Shown piece after piece: positions 44,416 through 53,581 of a DNA stretch of 64,000 bases. The notes below the pieces were generated by a model. It was not told where the DNA came from, did no database searches, and saw nothing but the letters and a program-made list of their open reading frames with translations. The translations under genes were made by a program, and so were the position numbers. The stretch comes from Azoarcus sp. DN11. Its GTDB lineage: Bacteria > Pseudomonadota > Gammaproteobacteria > Burkholderiales > Rhodocyclaceae. The DNA lies in contig NZ_CP021731.1 of NCBI RefSeq assembly GCF_003628555.1, positions 3,658,001 to 3,722,000 on the forward strand. The letters run 5' to 3'. Position 1 is the first letter of the stretch. Every line of letters starts with the position of its first letter.

Positions 44416-45750
44416 TCACTCCCAACCTGCCGTCCTGGCCGCCGTGATGCCGAAGGTCATTGCCATCGCCAGACCGCCGGCGTACCCGACGCCATATGCT
44501 CCGCCCGCATCGCTCCCTGCCGCCAGCAGTCCCGGAACGGCCCGACTCTGGTTGTCGAGGACTTGGGCGCCGGTATCGATCGTCAGGCCGCCGAAGGTGA
44601 AGGTGATCGCCGGATAGACGACCAGTGCGTAGAACGGGGCCCGATCCATCGGCAGGCAGGTTTCCGTTCGCGGGGGATTCATGACTTCCCAGCCATTGTT
44701 CGCCTCGTCGTTGTAGTGGGACAGCTCGCGTACCATCGTCTCCCCGTCGAAGCCCTGGGCGGTGGCGAACGCAGCCAGCTCGGCATGAGTGTTCGCGATG
44801 ATCCCCTCGCCCCCGTTCTCCATCGCCACGACGAACTTGTCCAACGGCGGCGCCGTGGCAACGATCGGTTTGGTCGCGTGCTCGGCGTGCACGCGGGCGT
44901 CCCACAGGCAGATCGCGCGCGCGTTCGGCTGCATCACCGTATGGTAGGTATTGGTGTGGTCGCCAAAGGATTCGTCGCAGAAGCGTTTGCCGCGTTCGTT
45001 GAACAACAAGGCATGGTCGCTGTGATACTGCGAGAGCATCGTGTAATAGCGCTCCTCGCCCCACGCGTTCGGCTTGCTGACGAGGTGCCCGTAGAAGCCT
45101 CGGTTGGTCCCGCGCACTTCGCCGCCGGCCTCCCGGCCCAGCATCAGTCCGGCGCCGTCGCTGTAAGGGTTCGACCGCAAAAGCATGTTGCGGGCGTTGT
45201 CGTGGATGTACTGCGAACGCAGCTCGGGATTGCCCTGGAAGCCGCCCGTCGCGAGCAGGGTCCATTGGGCATGGACGTCGATCTTGCCGTCCTGGTGCAC
45301 CGTCCTCGCACCGGTGACGCGCCCCTCGCTGTCCTTCAGCAGCGTCGACACCGTCGTTTCGAAGACCACGTGCCCGCCCGCCTTTTCGACGAGATCGACG
45401 CAGCCCTTCAGGTGTTCGACGATGTCGATCTGGTAGCCATTGCCGTGCAGCACCTTCATGGCCTTGGAGATGTCGATGCCGCGGCGGCGCAGCCAGGCGA
45501 TGGCTTCGGGGTAGCGCTCGCAGATGAGCCTGCCCAATGCGGGTTCGCCCGCGCCGTACAGCTCCATCTTCTTTGCCGACGCAGCCGTCCACAGCACCCC
45601 GCCCGACAGGAAAGCGGAGCCACCGATCTCCGGAGCCTTTTCGACGACGATGACCCGGGCGCCCCGCTCGGCGGCCCAGCCTGCCGCCGACAATCCCGCC
45701 ATCCCGGCGCCAACGACCAGCAAATCACACTCAAGGACTTCGTAGCTCAT
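44416..45750 (-). CDS. FAD-dependent dehydrogenase (FAD_binding_2; KstD/fumarate-reductase-like)
   Basis: A 444-residue flavoprotein. The FAD dinucleotide motif VVGAGMAGLSAAGWAAERGARVIVVEK is at residues 12-38. It is followed by the GGSAFLSGGVLW flavin loop, the ATGGFQGN strand and the C-terminal AAGSDAGGAYGVGYAGGLAMAMTFG that closes the FAD site. The fold is shared by 3-ketosteroid-delta1-dehydrogenase, fumarate reductase and urocanate reductase. It is shorter than typical KstD (about 510-560 residues). It may desaturate or reduce a ring next to a carbonyl; the substrate is unknown. Confidence 0.83.
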   Translation of the reverse strand: MSYEVLECDLLVVGAGMAGLSAAGWAAERGARVIVVEKAPEIGGSAFLSGGVLWTAASAKKMELYGAGEPALGRLICERYPEAIAWLRRRGIDISKAMKVLHGNGYQIDIVEHLKGCVDLVEKAGGHVVFETTVSTLLKDSEGRVTGARTVHQDGKIDVHAQWTLLATGGFQGNPELRSQYIHDNARNMLLRSNPYSDGAGLMLGREAGGEVRGTNRGFYGHLVSKPNAWGEERYYTMLSQYHSDHALLFNERGKRFCDESFGDHTNTYHTVMQPNARAICLWDARVHAEHATKPIVATAPPLDKFVVAMENGGEGIIANTHAELAAFATAQGFDGETMVRELSHYNDEANNGWEVMNPPRTETCLPMDRAPFYALVVYPAITFTFGGLTIDTGAQVLDNQSRAVPGLLAAGSDAGGAYGVGYAGGLAMAMTFGITAARTAGWE

Positions 45751-45759
45751 TGGTTGCTC

Positions 45760-46203
45760 CTAGCGATATACCAGAACCGGGATCGTCGAGTGCGTCAGCA
45801 CCTTCTGCGTCTGGGACCCGAGAAGCAGTCCCTTGACGCCTTTGCGACCGTGGGAGGCCATCAGGATGATGTCGCAGCCATGCTGCGCGGCCGCAGCAAG
45901 AATCCCCTCATAGGGCTCGTCGGCGACGCCACATGCGGACGCGCTCGGCACGCTCGCATCCTTGGCGACGCTTTCTGCCCCCTCAAGAATGTCGCGAGCC
46001 CGCTCATTGACCAATTGATCAACCAGATCCGGTTCGAGGGTACGCATCAACGATACCTCACCGTAGAGCGACGACTCCATGTTGGGCGTGGCGAAGAAGA
46101 ACGTGATGCGGGCCTTCGTCTCCTGCGCAAAGGCTACAGCCTTCTTGACTGCCATGGCAGACAGCGTGGAGCCGTCAGTCGGAACAAGCAAATGACGAAA
46201 CAC
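45760..46203 (-). CDS. universal stress protein family
   Basis: A 147-residue UspA-fold protein with FRHLLVPTDGSTLSAMAVKKAV at the N-terminus and the ATP-binding-type end MASHGRKGVKGLLLGSQTQKVLTHSTIPVLVYR. The GTG at 46203 has GAGG 7 bp upstream and gives the usual family start; a TTG at 46209 is less likely. It lies between the RND pump and the flavoprotein, an unusual place for a Usp gene, and is co-transcribed with them. Confidence 0.88.
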   Translation of the reverse strand: MFRHLLVPTDGSTLSAMAVKKAVAFAQETKARITFFFATPNMESSLYGEVSLMRTLEPDLVDQLVNERARDILEGAESVAKDASVPSASACGVADEPYEGILAAAAQHGCDIILMASHGRKGVKGLLLGSQTQKVLTHSTIPVLVYR

Positions 46204-46237
46204 GATCAAACCTCATAATGAGACTTCGGAAGGGAAT

Positions 46238-48763
46238 CTAGGTCACCGACTGCAGCGCCTTCCGGGTGCCCGTCACTGCGGCCTCCTTGGGGCTATCGGT
46301 CGGCGTGATCGGCGCCTGGGCGTCACTAGGCGTTTCGGATGAGACCTTGGCAGGACGCGACTCCCCTTGCAGCAGGAAGTGCGACAGGGCCGGAATCAGA
46401 ATCAGCGCACCAAGCATGTTCCACACGAACATGAAGGTCAGCAGGATTCCCATATCCGCCTGGAACTTGATCGGGGACCAAGCCCAGGTGATCACGCCGG
46501 CCGCGAGCGTCACGCCCACCAGAGCGACGACCTTGCCGGTAAAGGCGACTGCCCTCTGGTAGGACTGCGCGAGCGTGAAGCCGAGACGCTGCTGGGTGAG
46601 TTGTACCGACAGCAGGTACAGCGCGTAGTCGACGCCGATACCCACCCCGAGCGCGATGACCGGCAGCGTCGCGACCTTGACGCCGATACCGAGCTGGACC
46701 ATCAGTGCCTCGGCGAGGACCGACGTCAGCACGAGGGGCAACACCGCGACGACGACCGCACGCCAGCTGCGGAAGGTGATGGCGCACAGCAAGACCACCG
46801 ACGCATACACGTAGAGCAGCATGGTGCGGTTGGCGTCGCGCACGACGATGTTGGTCGAAGCATCGATGCCGGCGCTCCCGGCCGCAAGCAGGAATTGCCG
46901 TTGCGACGTGTTGTGCTCAGCCGCGAACTCCTCCGCGACCTTGACGACGCGGTTCAGCGTTTCGGCCTTGTGGTCGGACAGGAATGCCAGCAGCGGCGTC
47001 ATCGAGCACCGCGAATTGAGCATGTCGGCGTTCCACGCGATCGCGTTGTTGATCTGCGCGTCAATCACCGACTGAGCGTCGGGCACCGTGAGCCACTTCG
47101 GATTGCCCTCGAACGCACCGGACGTATAGGAACGCACCGTGTCGGCAAGCGAGGCCGTGCGCTGCACGCCGGGCTGCTGCCGCAAGGTCCACGCGAGCTG
47201 ATCGATCTCGGTCAGCGTCTCGTACGACCGGCAGCCATCGTCGGGCGTCTTGACCATCACGGCGAAGACGTCGCTGGATATGCCGTAGTTCGACGTGACG
47301 AACGCGTTGTCGCGGTTGTAGCGCGACTCCGGTCTCAGCTCGGGGGCCCCAGCATCGAGATCGCCGATCTTCAGGTTTTGCGCGCCGAACCAGCCAAGCA
47401 CGCCGAGCACCACGGCGACCGCAATCGCGCCCGATGCCCACTTCCGCTCGGTAAAGCGGTCGAGGAGGCTCCAGACCTTGCCGAAACCGCGGCCACCGCT
47501 CTCTTCGCGCTCTTCCGCCAGACTGCGTTTCGCTGCGGCGCGGCTGACTCCCACGTAGGACAGGAAGACCGGCAACAGGATCAGGTTGGTCGTGATCAGC
47601 ACTGCGACACCCAAGCTCGCTGCCAGCGCCAGCTCGCGGATGACTGGGATGTCGATGACCATCAGCACCGCGAAGCCCACCGCATCGGCCAGCAGAGCCG
47701 TCAACCCGGCGAGGAACAGGCGGCGGAAGGTGTAGCGGGCGGCGACCCACTTGTGCGCACCGCGGCCTACGTCCTGCATGATGCCGTTCATCTTCTGCGC
47801 GCCGTGGGACACGCCGATCGCAAAAACGAGGAAGGGCACGAGAATGGAGAACGGGTCGAGTCCGTAGCCGAGCGTGACGACGATCCCGAGTTGCCAGATG
47901 ACCGCGATCAGCGAACATGCGAGCACCATTGCCGTGCTGCGGAAGCAGCGCGTGTACAGGAAGATGATCAGCGCGGCGATCCCTGCAGCAACCAGGAAGA
48001 AGGTCATCACCTTCTCGAGGCCGTCGATCAGATCCCCGGCCAGCTTCGCAAAGCCGATGATGTACATCCGCACCTTCGGCGGGTTTGCAGCGTTGCCGGT
48101 CGCATAGCGTAGGCGGATGTCTTCGAGCTGGTTCGACAGTTGATGATAGTCGAGTGAATTGCCTTTCCCGTCCTTCGCCAGCAGGGGCATCACGATCATG
48201 CTGGAGTGATAGTCGTTGGCGACGAGACTGCCGACGAGTTTCGCCCGCCCGATATTGATCTTCAGGTCCTCGATCGATTTCGCGCTACCGTTGTAATCGT
48301 TGGGCAGGACGGGCCCACCACGGAACCCTTCTTCAGTGACTTCGACCCAGCGGACGACCGGCGCGAAGAGCGATTTCATCCAGGCACGGTCGAGGCCCGG
48401 CAGCGTGAAGATTTCGTCGTTGATTTTCGCCAGCGTGGTTAGGTATTGCGGATCGAAGATGTCGCCGTTGGGGTTCTCGACGACGACCCGCACCGAATCC
48501 CCCATGCCGCGCAGGTCGGGACGGTTCTCAATGTAATTCTGAATGTACGGATGCCCCTGCGGCAGCATCTTGTCGAAGCTGGCATTGACGTGCAGGTCGC
48601 GCATTTGGAACGCGAAAAACACCGTAAGGAGGGCGCAGATCACGATCAGGATTGGCCGGTTGTTGAAGATCAGCCGCTCAAGAAGATTACCCGACGCGTC
48701 GTCGAAATCTCGCGGGTCGGAAATCGTCTTCATGGATTCGCGATGGGTCATTGGTTTGCTCAT
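46238..48763 (-). CDS. RND superfamily (MMPL-type) transporter
   Basis: An 841-residue inner-membrane protein. One helix near residue 40 (ILIVICALLTVFFAFQM) is followed by a large periplasmic domain, then five clustered helices with an SSD-like segment. The arrangement repeats in the second half (ALGVGIGVDYALYLLS). This is the two-fold 12-helix plan of MMPL/HpnN exporters of hydrophobic lipids. GGAG precedes the ATG, 4 bp from the upstream stop. With the YCF48, DUF1329 and DUF1302 genes it forms an envelope-spanning module for a hydrophobic compound. Confidence 0.88.
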   Translation of the reverse strand: MSKPMTHRESMKTISDPRDFDDASGNLLERLIFNNRPILIVICALLTVFFAFQMRDLHVNASFDKMLPQGHPYIQNYIENRPDLRGMGDSVRVVVENPNGDIFDPQYLTTLAKINDEIFTLPGLDRAWMKSLFAPVVRWVEVTEEGFRGGPVLPNDYNGSAKSIEDLKINIGRAKLVGSLVANDYHSSMIVMPLLAKDGKGNSLDYHQLSNQLEDIRLRYATGNAANPPKVRMYIIGFAKLAGDLIDGLEKVMTFFLVAAGIAALIIFLYTRCFRSTAMVLACSLIAVIWQLGIVVTLGYGLDPFSILVPFLVFAIGVSHGAQKMNGIMQDVGRGAHKWVAARYTFRRLFLAGLTALLADAVGFAVLMVIDIPVIRELALAASLGVAVLITTNLILLPVFLSYVGVSRAAAKRSLAEEREESGGRGFGKVWSLLDRFTERKWASGAIAVAVVLGVLGWFGAQNLKIGDLDAGAPELRPESRYNRDNAFVTSNYGISSDVFAVMVKTPDDGCRSYETLTEIDQLAWTLRQQPGVQRTASLADTVRSYTSGAFEGNPKWLTVPDAQSVIDAQINNAIAWNADMLNSRCSMTPLLAFLSDHKAETLNRVVKVAEEFAAEHNTSQRQFLLAAGSAGIDASTNIVVRDANRTMLLYVYASVVLLCAITFRSWRAVVVAVLPLVLTSVLAEALMVQLGIGVKVATLPVIALGVGIGVDYALYLLSVQLTQQRLGFTLAQSYQRAVAFTGKVVALVGVTLAAGVITWAWSPIKFQADMGILLTFMFVWNMLGALILIPALSHFLLQGESRPAKVSSETPSDAQAPITPTDSPKEAAVTGTRKALQSVT

Positions 48764-48767
48764 GCCG

Positions 48768-49838
48768 CTACTGCTCCAAGTGAGGATCTACCCGCACGCC
48801 TTCCGAACCCGCCAGCACGACGCCCCCCTGGGGCTGCCCGACGATTCCGTAGTAGGCCATCGGGAGTGCCGGTTTCACCTCCGTGAAGCTCTTGCCCTGA
48901 TCGACACTGCGCAGGACTTCACCCCCCTGGGTCGCAAGCAGGACCTCGCCGCCGGGCAGCACAACGCCGCTGGTGATCCCCGCCGACGTGCCGAGCGCGA
49001 CCTTCTCCCACGACCCGCCGTCATTCGCGCTGCGAAAGAGGCTGCCCCGCAGGCCAAACGCGAGCAGGGTGTCCGATTCGAGCTTCAGCAGGCCGAAGAC
49101 GCTTCCCTGGTATGGCAGTGGGCGCGCGACGAAGCGGCTCTTCCCAGCGTCGAAACGCAGGACCAGGCCTCCCTCGCCCGCCACATAGACCGCCTGGCGG
49201 TCGCCGACGACGGCGTAGAAGTGCAGCTCGTCCGGGTTGTCTGTACGGTCCATCAAGGGCGTCCAGGTCTTGCCGCCGTCCAGGGTGCGGAAGATGCGGT
49301 TGAAGGTACCGACGACGTACCCGCTCGTCTCGTTCTCGAAGAACACTGCCATCAGCGGCTGCGTCCCGCCGTCCTGCTGGAGGCGCTTTTCGCGTGCGAC
49401 GTAGGTCGCGAGCTCCGGATTCGTCTCGACCTGTGCTTCGAGGTAGCGGACCGCAATCTCCGCGCTCTGCTTCCCGTCGAGTTGCTTGATCCAGTGCGCG
49501 CCGCCGTCGCTCGAATGCAGTATGACGCCACCGTGGCCGACCGCCCAACCGAGCTTCTCGGTGGGAAACGTCACTGCGACGAGATCGGTGGCGACGGGGA
49601 CTTCGGCCTGCTTCCAGGTGCTCCCGCGATCGTCGGAGTACACGATGTGCCCCCGCTGGCCCACCGCGACAAGACGGTTCCCGGCCGCCGCGACGGCCAG
49701 CATCGGGCTTTGTGGCGCGAGCGTGCTCGCCACGGCCGGCCGGTCGAGCGGTCCCACGAAGGTCCAGGCCGCTGCTGGCTGCGATGCCGCAAGCATTGCC
49801 CCGACAGCCATAGCTGCAAATAGGTTCAGGTAACGCAA
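48768..49838 (-). CDS. YCF48/BNR-type beta-propeller periplasmic protein
   Basis: A 356-residue exported protein with a signal peptide (MRYLNLFAAMAVGAMLAASQPAAA). Repeated beta-blades carry Asp-box-like motifs (YSDDRGSTWKQA, HSSDGGAHWIKQ, RTLDGGKTWTPL, RSANDGGSWEKV, RSVDQGKSFTEV), as in YCF48/photosynthesis-system-II assembly-like proteins. The TTG start at 49838 is supported by AGGAGGAG at the right distance. In this gene order such proteins are thought to be periplasmic links of the RND pump; the exact role is unknown. Confidence 0.87.
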   Translation of the reverse strand: MRYLNLFAAMAVGAMLAASQPAAAWTFVGPLDRPAVASTLAPQSPMLAVAAAGNRLVAVGQRGHIVYSDDRGSTWKQAEVPVATDLVAVTFPTEKLGWAVGHGGVILHSSDGGAHWIKQLDGKQSAEIAVRYLEAQVETNPELATYVAREKRLQQDGGTQPLMAVFFENETSGYVVGTFNRIFRTLDGGKTWTPLMDRTDNPDELHFYAVVGDRQAVYVAGEGGLVLRFDAGKSRFVARPLPYQGSVFGLLKLESDTLLAFGLRGSLFRSANDGGSWEKVALGTSAGITSGVVLPGGEVLLATQGGEVLRSVDQGKSFTEVKPALPMAYYGIVGQPQGGVVLAGSEGVRVDPHLEQ

Positions 49839-49927
49839 GGCGGTCTCCTCCTCTTACGAATGCATCGTTCCGAATCCGGACCGACCTGCCCGCATTCAAG
49901 CGGGCCGGCCCGGGTCGTCAAGGATCA

Positions 49928-51301
49928 TCAGCGCACACCCTCAGCCGCCAGTGCCTCTGGCATGAAGAACGAGTTCGGCTTCATCGGCGTCACCACCCAG
50001 CCGCCGCCGTCCGTCGGATCGGTTTGATGGGCGTACATCCCGGTCGCGAGATCGTGGGTCACGTACTCGTCGGTCAGATGGTGTCCTGGGGTCTCATACA
50101 TCGAGATCGGCAGGTTCAGCACCACCCGGTAGATCTGGCCGGTCGAATCATAGTTGTCGGCGATACCGACGCCCGGCATGTCCTCGTCGAAGTGGAACAC
50201 GCGCTTCGGATAGACGTGGCGCTTGCCGGGCTTGAGCGTGGCTTCCACGACCCACACGCGGTGCAACTCCCAACGCATGCAGTCCGGATTGAGGTGATTC
50301 TTCATGTGCCGGACGCTCTCCGGGCAAACCTTGGGATCCCGGATCTTGTATGAGTTGTAGGGGATGTACATCTCTTTCTTGCCGACCAGCTTGAAGTCGT
50401 ACCGGTCCATGGCGCCGAAGAAGACCGCGGTGTCGTCCAGAACGCCGGTCCCGCCGCCGGTCGGGCTGGGCGTGTCATAAGAGAGATCGGGCGACAACTT
50501 GACCCGTCTTTGTCCCGGCAGATAGGACCACGCACGACGACCGGTATTGACCATATCGACGGAATCGCGCACCAGCACCTTTTCACCCGCCTTGCGGCTC
50601 GGTGCGGAGTAGTCGAGACGCAGCGCTTCATAGACTTCGTTGTCCGAGAGCGGCGTCGTCCGCTTCGGATCGAAGATCGGATACTGGATATACGCGGTCG
50701 AAGCACCGGTCAACGTGATGTTGCCTTGCGTATCGATGACCCTCGACGACATGGCCGCCGTCGCCATGGCGGGCGCATCGTACTTCAACAGGCGGTTCCA
50801 CACCACCTCGTTACCCGTCTTCGGGAACGGGAAGGGCAGGCCGGGCCAGCAGCCCTCAAGCTTCAGGCCGTCACTGGCGGTCTTGCACTCCGACGCGTTC
50901 TTCAGCGTGTTGTCCAGGTAATACTTCGGATAATTCGCCGTGCGGTGTCCCGGATAAATATCCAAGCGGTACGTCGGGTACTTCTTCAACATGGCCTTGG
51001 TGCCCTCGGTCAGCTTATCCGAGTATTTGTCCATGTTCTTCGCGTCGATCGAAAGCACCGGCTTTTCGTTCGCGAACGGATCGGGGCGATGCGCCGGCGT
51101 CTTGGGATCGAAATTCGCCGGCGGATTGAGGACGCCGGTCCACGCTGGGATCGTGCCCTCCTTGTTGCCCGCGACTTCGGCTCCCCACGGGGTGCGCCCT
51201 CCCCCCAGGGATTTCACCTCTTCGGGCGTGGCGGCGGCCAGTGCGGTGCCGGCAATAGCTGCCGCCACCAGGGCGGCGAGCGTCTTGATTCCTTGTGCCA
51301 T
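49928..51301 (-). CDS. DUF1329 outer-membrane-associated protein
   Basis: A 457-residue exported protein with a signal peptide ending GTALAAA and the DUF1329 features: EVKSLGG near the mature end, YLPGQRRVKLSPDLSYDTPSP, and the C-terminal TDEYVTHDLATGMYAHQT. DUF1329 proteins are LolB-like in fold and always keep company with DUF1302 barrels. The gene lies 20 bp after the DUF1302 gene. It probably passes a lipid-like compound across the periplasm. Confidence 0.9.
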   Translation of the reverse strand: MAQGIKTLAALVAAAIAGTALAAATPEEVKSLGGGRTPWGAEVAGNKEGTIPAWTGVLNPPANFDPKTPAHRPDPFANEKPVLSIDAKNMDKYSDKLTEGTKAMLKKYPTYRLDIYPGHRTANYPKYYLDNTLKNASECKTASDGLKLEGCWPGLPFPFPKTGNEVVWNRLLKYDAPAMATAAMSSRVIDTQGNITLTGASTAYIQYPIFDPKRTTPLSDNEVYEALRLDYSAPSRKAGEKVLVRDSVDMVNTGRRAWSYLPGQRRVKLSPDLSYDTPSPTGGGTGVLDDTAVFFGAMDRYDFKLVGKKEMYIPYNSYKIRDPKVCPESVRHMKNHLNPDCMRWELHRVWVVEATLKPGKRHVYPKRVFHFDEDMPGVGIADNYDSTGQIYRVVLNLPISMYETPGHHLTDEYVTHDLATGMYAHQTDPTDGGGWVVTPMKPNSFFMPEALAAEGVR

Positions 51302-51321
51302 CGTTGTCTCCTCTCGTGCTC

Positions 51322-53013
51322 TTAGAATGTGGTCTTGAATGTCACCGAAAGCCAGCCGCGGTCGTGAATCGGGCCGTTGCCGTTGGACGATCCGAGGACC
51401 GTCGGCCCGATGCCCGGAACGGCAAACGCCGCGGGCGTGGGTTTCGATTTGGTGAGCCCGTAATAGTCGATATAGGTGATATCGAGCTTGTATTTCGCCT
51501 TGATGTCGGCGCTAAATCCCGCGCTCCAGCTGCCCGTGTCCTGGTTGCCGCCGAACGGCACCGGGGAATTTCCCTTCAGGCCGCGGCTGTACGACATCGG
51601 CATAGATAGATCGACCCCCGGCAGCACCTGGAACCAGGTCGGCGAGAACGAGAGCTGCAGCCCCCACGCGTCGTCGGTGGAACAGCCGTCGCGCCATGTA
51701 CCCCCTGCTGCGCCGACGTTATTCGTGCAAGCGTGGTCGACGCTCTTGAAGTTCGCCGGATTGCCCCTCAACTTGTCGAGCTTGCTGTAGGTCAGCTCGC
51801 CCGACACGTTCGCCATATCGAACAGCGGGGTCTTGCCGATAATGCCAATTGCGTTGATCAGCGCGTGCCAGGTATCACCCCGTGCGAGGTCCGTCGCCCC
51901 GAATACGGTATTCAGCACCGAATTCTCGCGATGGACGATCTCGGAACCGATCGCGATACCGCCCGCAATTTCCTTCGACAGGCTCACGCCCCACAGTTTC
52001 ACGTCCTTCGCATAGGCGCTATAGAACCTCGTCGGGCCAGTGGTGGTGCGGAGGAACTGGGGAACCTTGTCGTCGAATTCCCGATAGTAAATACCGAAGG
52101 TGCCGAAATCGGTGTTCGCTTTTCCGTTCACCCCCCAATCGCCGCTGCCCTTGGGCCTGGAATTGGGGCCGGAGTGGAGATCGCCGACAAAGCGTGTGGT
52201 GGCGAAAGGACTGATCCGGGTTCCACCGGAAAACAGGAAGTCGGTGCTGCCAAGATAGGTTCCACCTTCGGGCAGGCGGAACGGCTTCCATTCAAAAGCA
52301 TACTGCCCGGCGAAGGAAAAAGTATCGTTGAGCCGCAGCAGAGCCGAAATTTGGTTCCGCGGCAGGAACAGCTCCTTGGCTTCCGAACCCGGCGTCGCCA
52401 GCGATTTACTGAAGTTCACCGAACCCTGCGAGTACGAGACGCCGTGAATCGGCGTGAACAGCGACTCGCCCCAATAGATATTGTGCCGACCGAAGCGCAC
52501 ATCCAGGGGAGATTCGCCGAGGTCGACCCGACCGAATACGAACGCATCGAGCAATTCACCCGAATGCGTGTAATAGCGCGTTACGTCGTTGGTGAACCGG
52601 TTGTTCGGATAAGCGGTCCCGAGACCGGCAGCCTGGTACGCCGGATTGCCATCGACGTGGCGATCGTAGGCAGCGTCATACCAGGCGCTACCGGACACCC
52701 GGAAACCGTAGTTCCGCTTAAAAACGAAATCGAATTCGGACAGCAGGTCGACGCGATTGGTGACGATATCGCCGTTGTTGAATTTGTATTCACCCGCTTG
52801 TGCCGTCCAAGTATCGCCCAAGGTCTTGTCGCGCTCGTTCATGCGCCAGCCGACGTTATATCGAACCTGGTTGTCCCAACGGACTTCCAAGTCCGGATTA
52901 TTGGTTTCGAACTGAAACGCGGCGGCACCACCACTCCAAAAACCTGCCGCGGCCAGCCCGATCACCATCGGCCGCAAGCAGAGTAAGCGCGCCTCAAACT
53001 GAGCTTCCTTCAT
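51322..53013 (-). CDS. DUF1302 outer-membrane beta-barrel protein
   Basis: A 563-residue outer-membrane protein. A signal peptide (LRPMVIGLAAAGFWSGGAAA) is followed by FQFETNNPDLEVRWDNQVRYN and many alternating amphipathic strands, ending with the barrel-type aromatic C-terminus VTFKTTF. The ATG at 53013 has a very strong GGAGGAAGGAG; an ATG at 53082 without a ribosome site would add 23 residues. It is first in the unit, with a leader of about 220 nt after the promoter. It may form the outer-membrane pore for the hydrophobic substrate. Confidence 0.9.
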   Translation of the reverse strand: MKEAQFEARLLCLRPMVIGLAAAGFWSGGAAAFQFETNNPDLEVRWDNQVRYNVGWRMNERDKTLGDTWTAQAGEYKFNNGDIVTNRVDLLSEFDFVFKRNYGFRVSGSAWYDAAYDRHVDGNPAYQAAGLGTAYPNNRFTNDVTRYYTHSGELLDAFVFGRVDLGESPLDVRFGRHNIYWGESLFTPIHGVSYSQGSVNFSKSLATPGSEAKELFLPRNQISALLRLNDTFSFAGQYAFEWKPFRLPEGGTYLGSTDFLFSGGTRISPFATTRFVGDLHSGPNSRPKGSGDWGVNGKANTDFGTFGIYYREFDDKVPQFLRTTTGPTRFYSAYAKDVKLWGVSLSKEIAGGIAIGSEIVHRENSVLNTVFGATDLARGDTWHALINAIGIIGKTPLFDMANVSGELTYSKLDKLRGNPANFKSVDHACTNNVGAAGGTWRDGCSTDDAWGLQLSFSPTWFQVLPGVDLSMPMSYSRGLKGNSPVPFGGNQDTGSWSAGFSADIKAKYKLDITYIDYYGLTKSKPTPAAFAVPGIGPTVLGSSNGNGPIHDRGWLSVTFKTTF

Positions 53014-53240
53014 CTCCTTCCTCCTTTTTTGTGCATCTCTGGAATCCGGCTCTAATGGTTTTTTACGGGGAAGCCTGCTCATTCTGACTCGCTCCTCAGA
53101 CTTCCCCGGACCGGTTCATGGGTTTTACGTTGCTGCCGCCAACTCCGTCGAATGTCGTCGATATGAAACTAAAGACGTCGATATCAGGAGCCGACGCATG
53201 TAACAGTGGTCGCCGTTTTCATGTTCTGCACGTGATGCAA

Positions 53241-53269
53241 AGGCTATCGACCGCCCGGTCGGTTGTCAA
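53241..53269 (-). promoter_or_regulatory. promoter with CGACCG-N2-CGGTCG operator, unit 53013-42990
   Basis: On the minus strand TTGACA, 17 bp and TAGCCT. The spacer contains the dyad CGACCG-CC-CGGTCG (plus-strand reading) at 53248-53261. The 300 bp to the left of the next gene (53270-53581) hold only a hairpin and no gene. Confidence 0.83.
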
Positions 53270-53528
53270 TATTTTTCCGCAGAATTTGAAGCCGAAAACG
53301 GCACGACTCAAGCTGCGCTATCAGGTCGAAGCGAACCCTGCCGCGAGAGGGAGCGGAGGCCGCTTGCAGCGACGGAACCGACACCGGCGGCGAGGTCGTA
53401 GGGGGGGTATTGCCAGAACAGGAAGGAAAGCCGCGATCACGCCGCCGATGAGTCGCGGGGATCTACGGACAAGGCCTCACCGGCCCCTCCGAGCGCATCA
53501 GCGCGTCGAAAGGAAGCGGTGGGCTACA

Positions 53529-53553
53529 GCCGGCCGCCCAAGCGGCGGCCGGC
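53529..53553 (-). terminator. GC-rich hairpin after the 53582-54292 gene
   Basis: A perfect 10-bp stem GCCGGCCGCC / GGCGGCCGGC with a 5-nt loop, 29 bp past the stop of the last gene of the minus unit from 61468. There is no T-run after it, so termination may be inefficient or Rho-assisted. Confidence 0.5.
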
Positions 53554-53581
53554 ACATCCGGGGGAGATCACACGGACAGGG

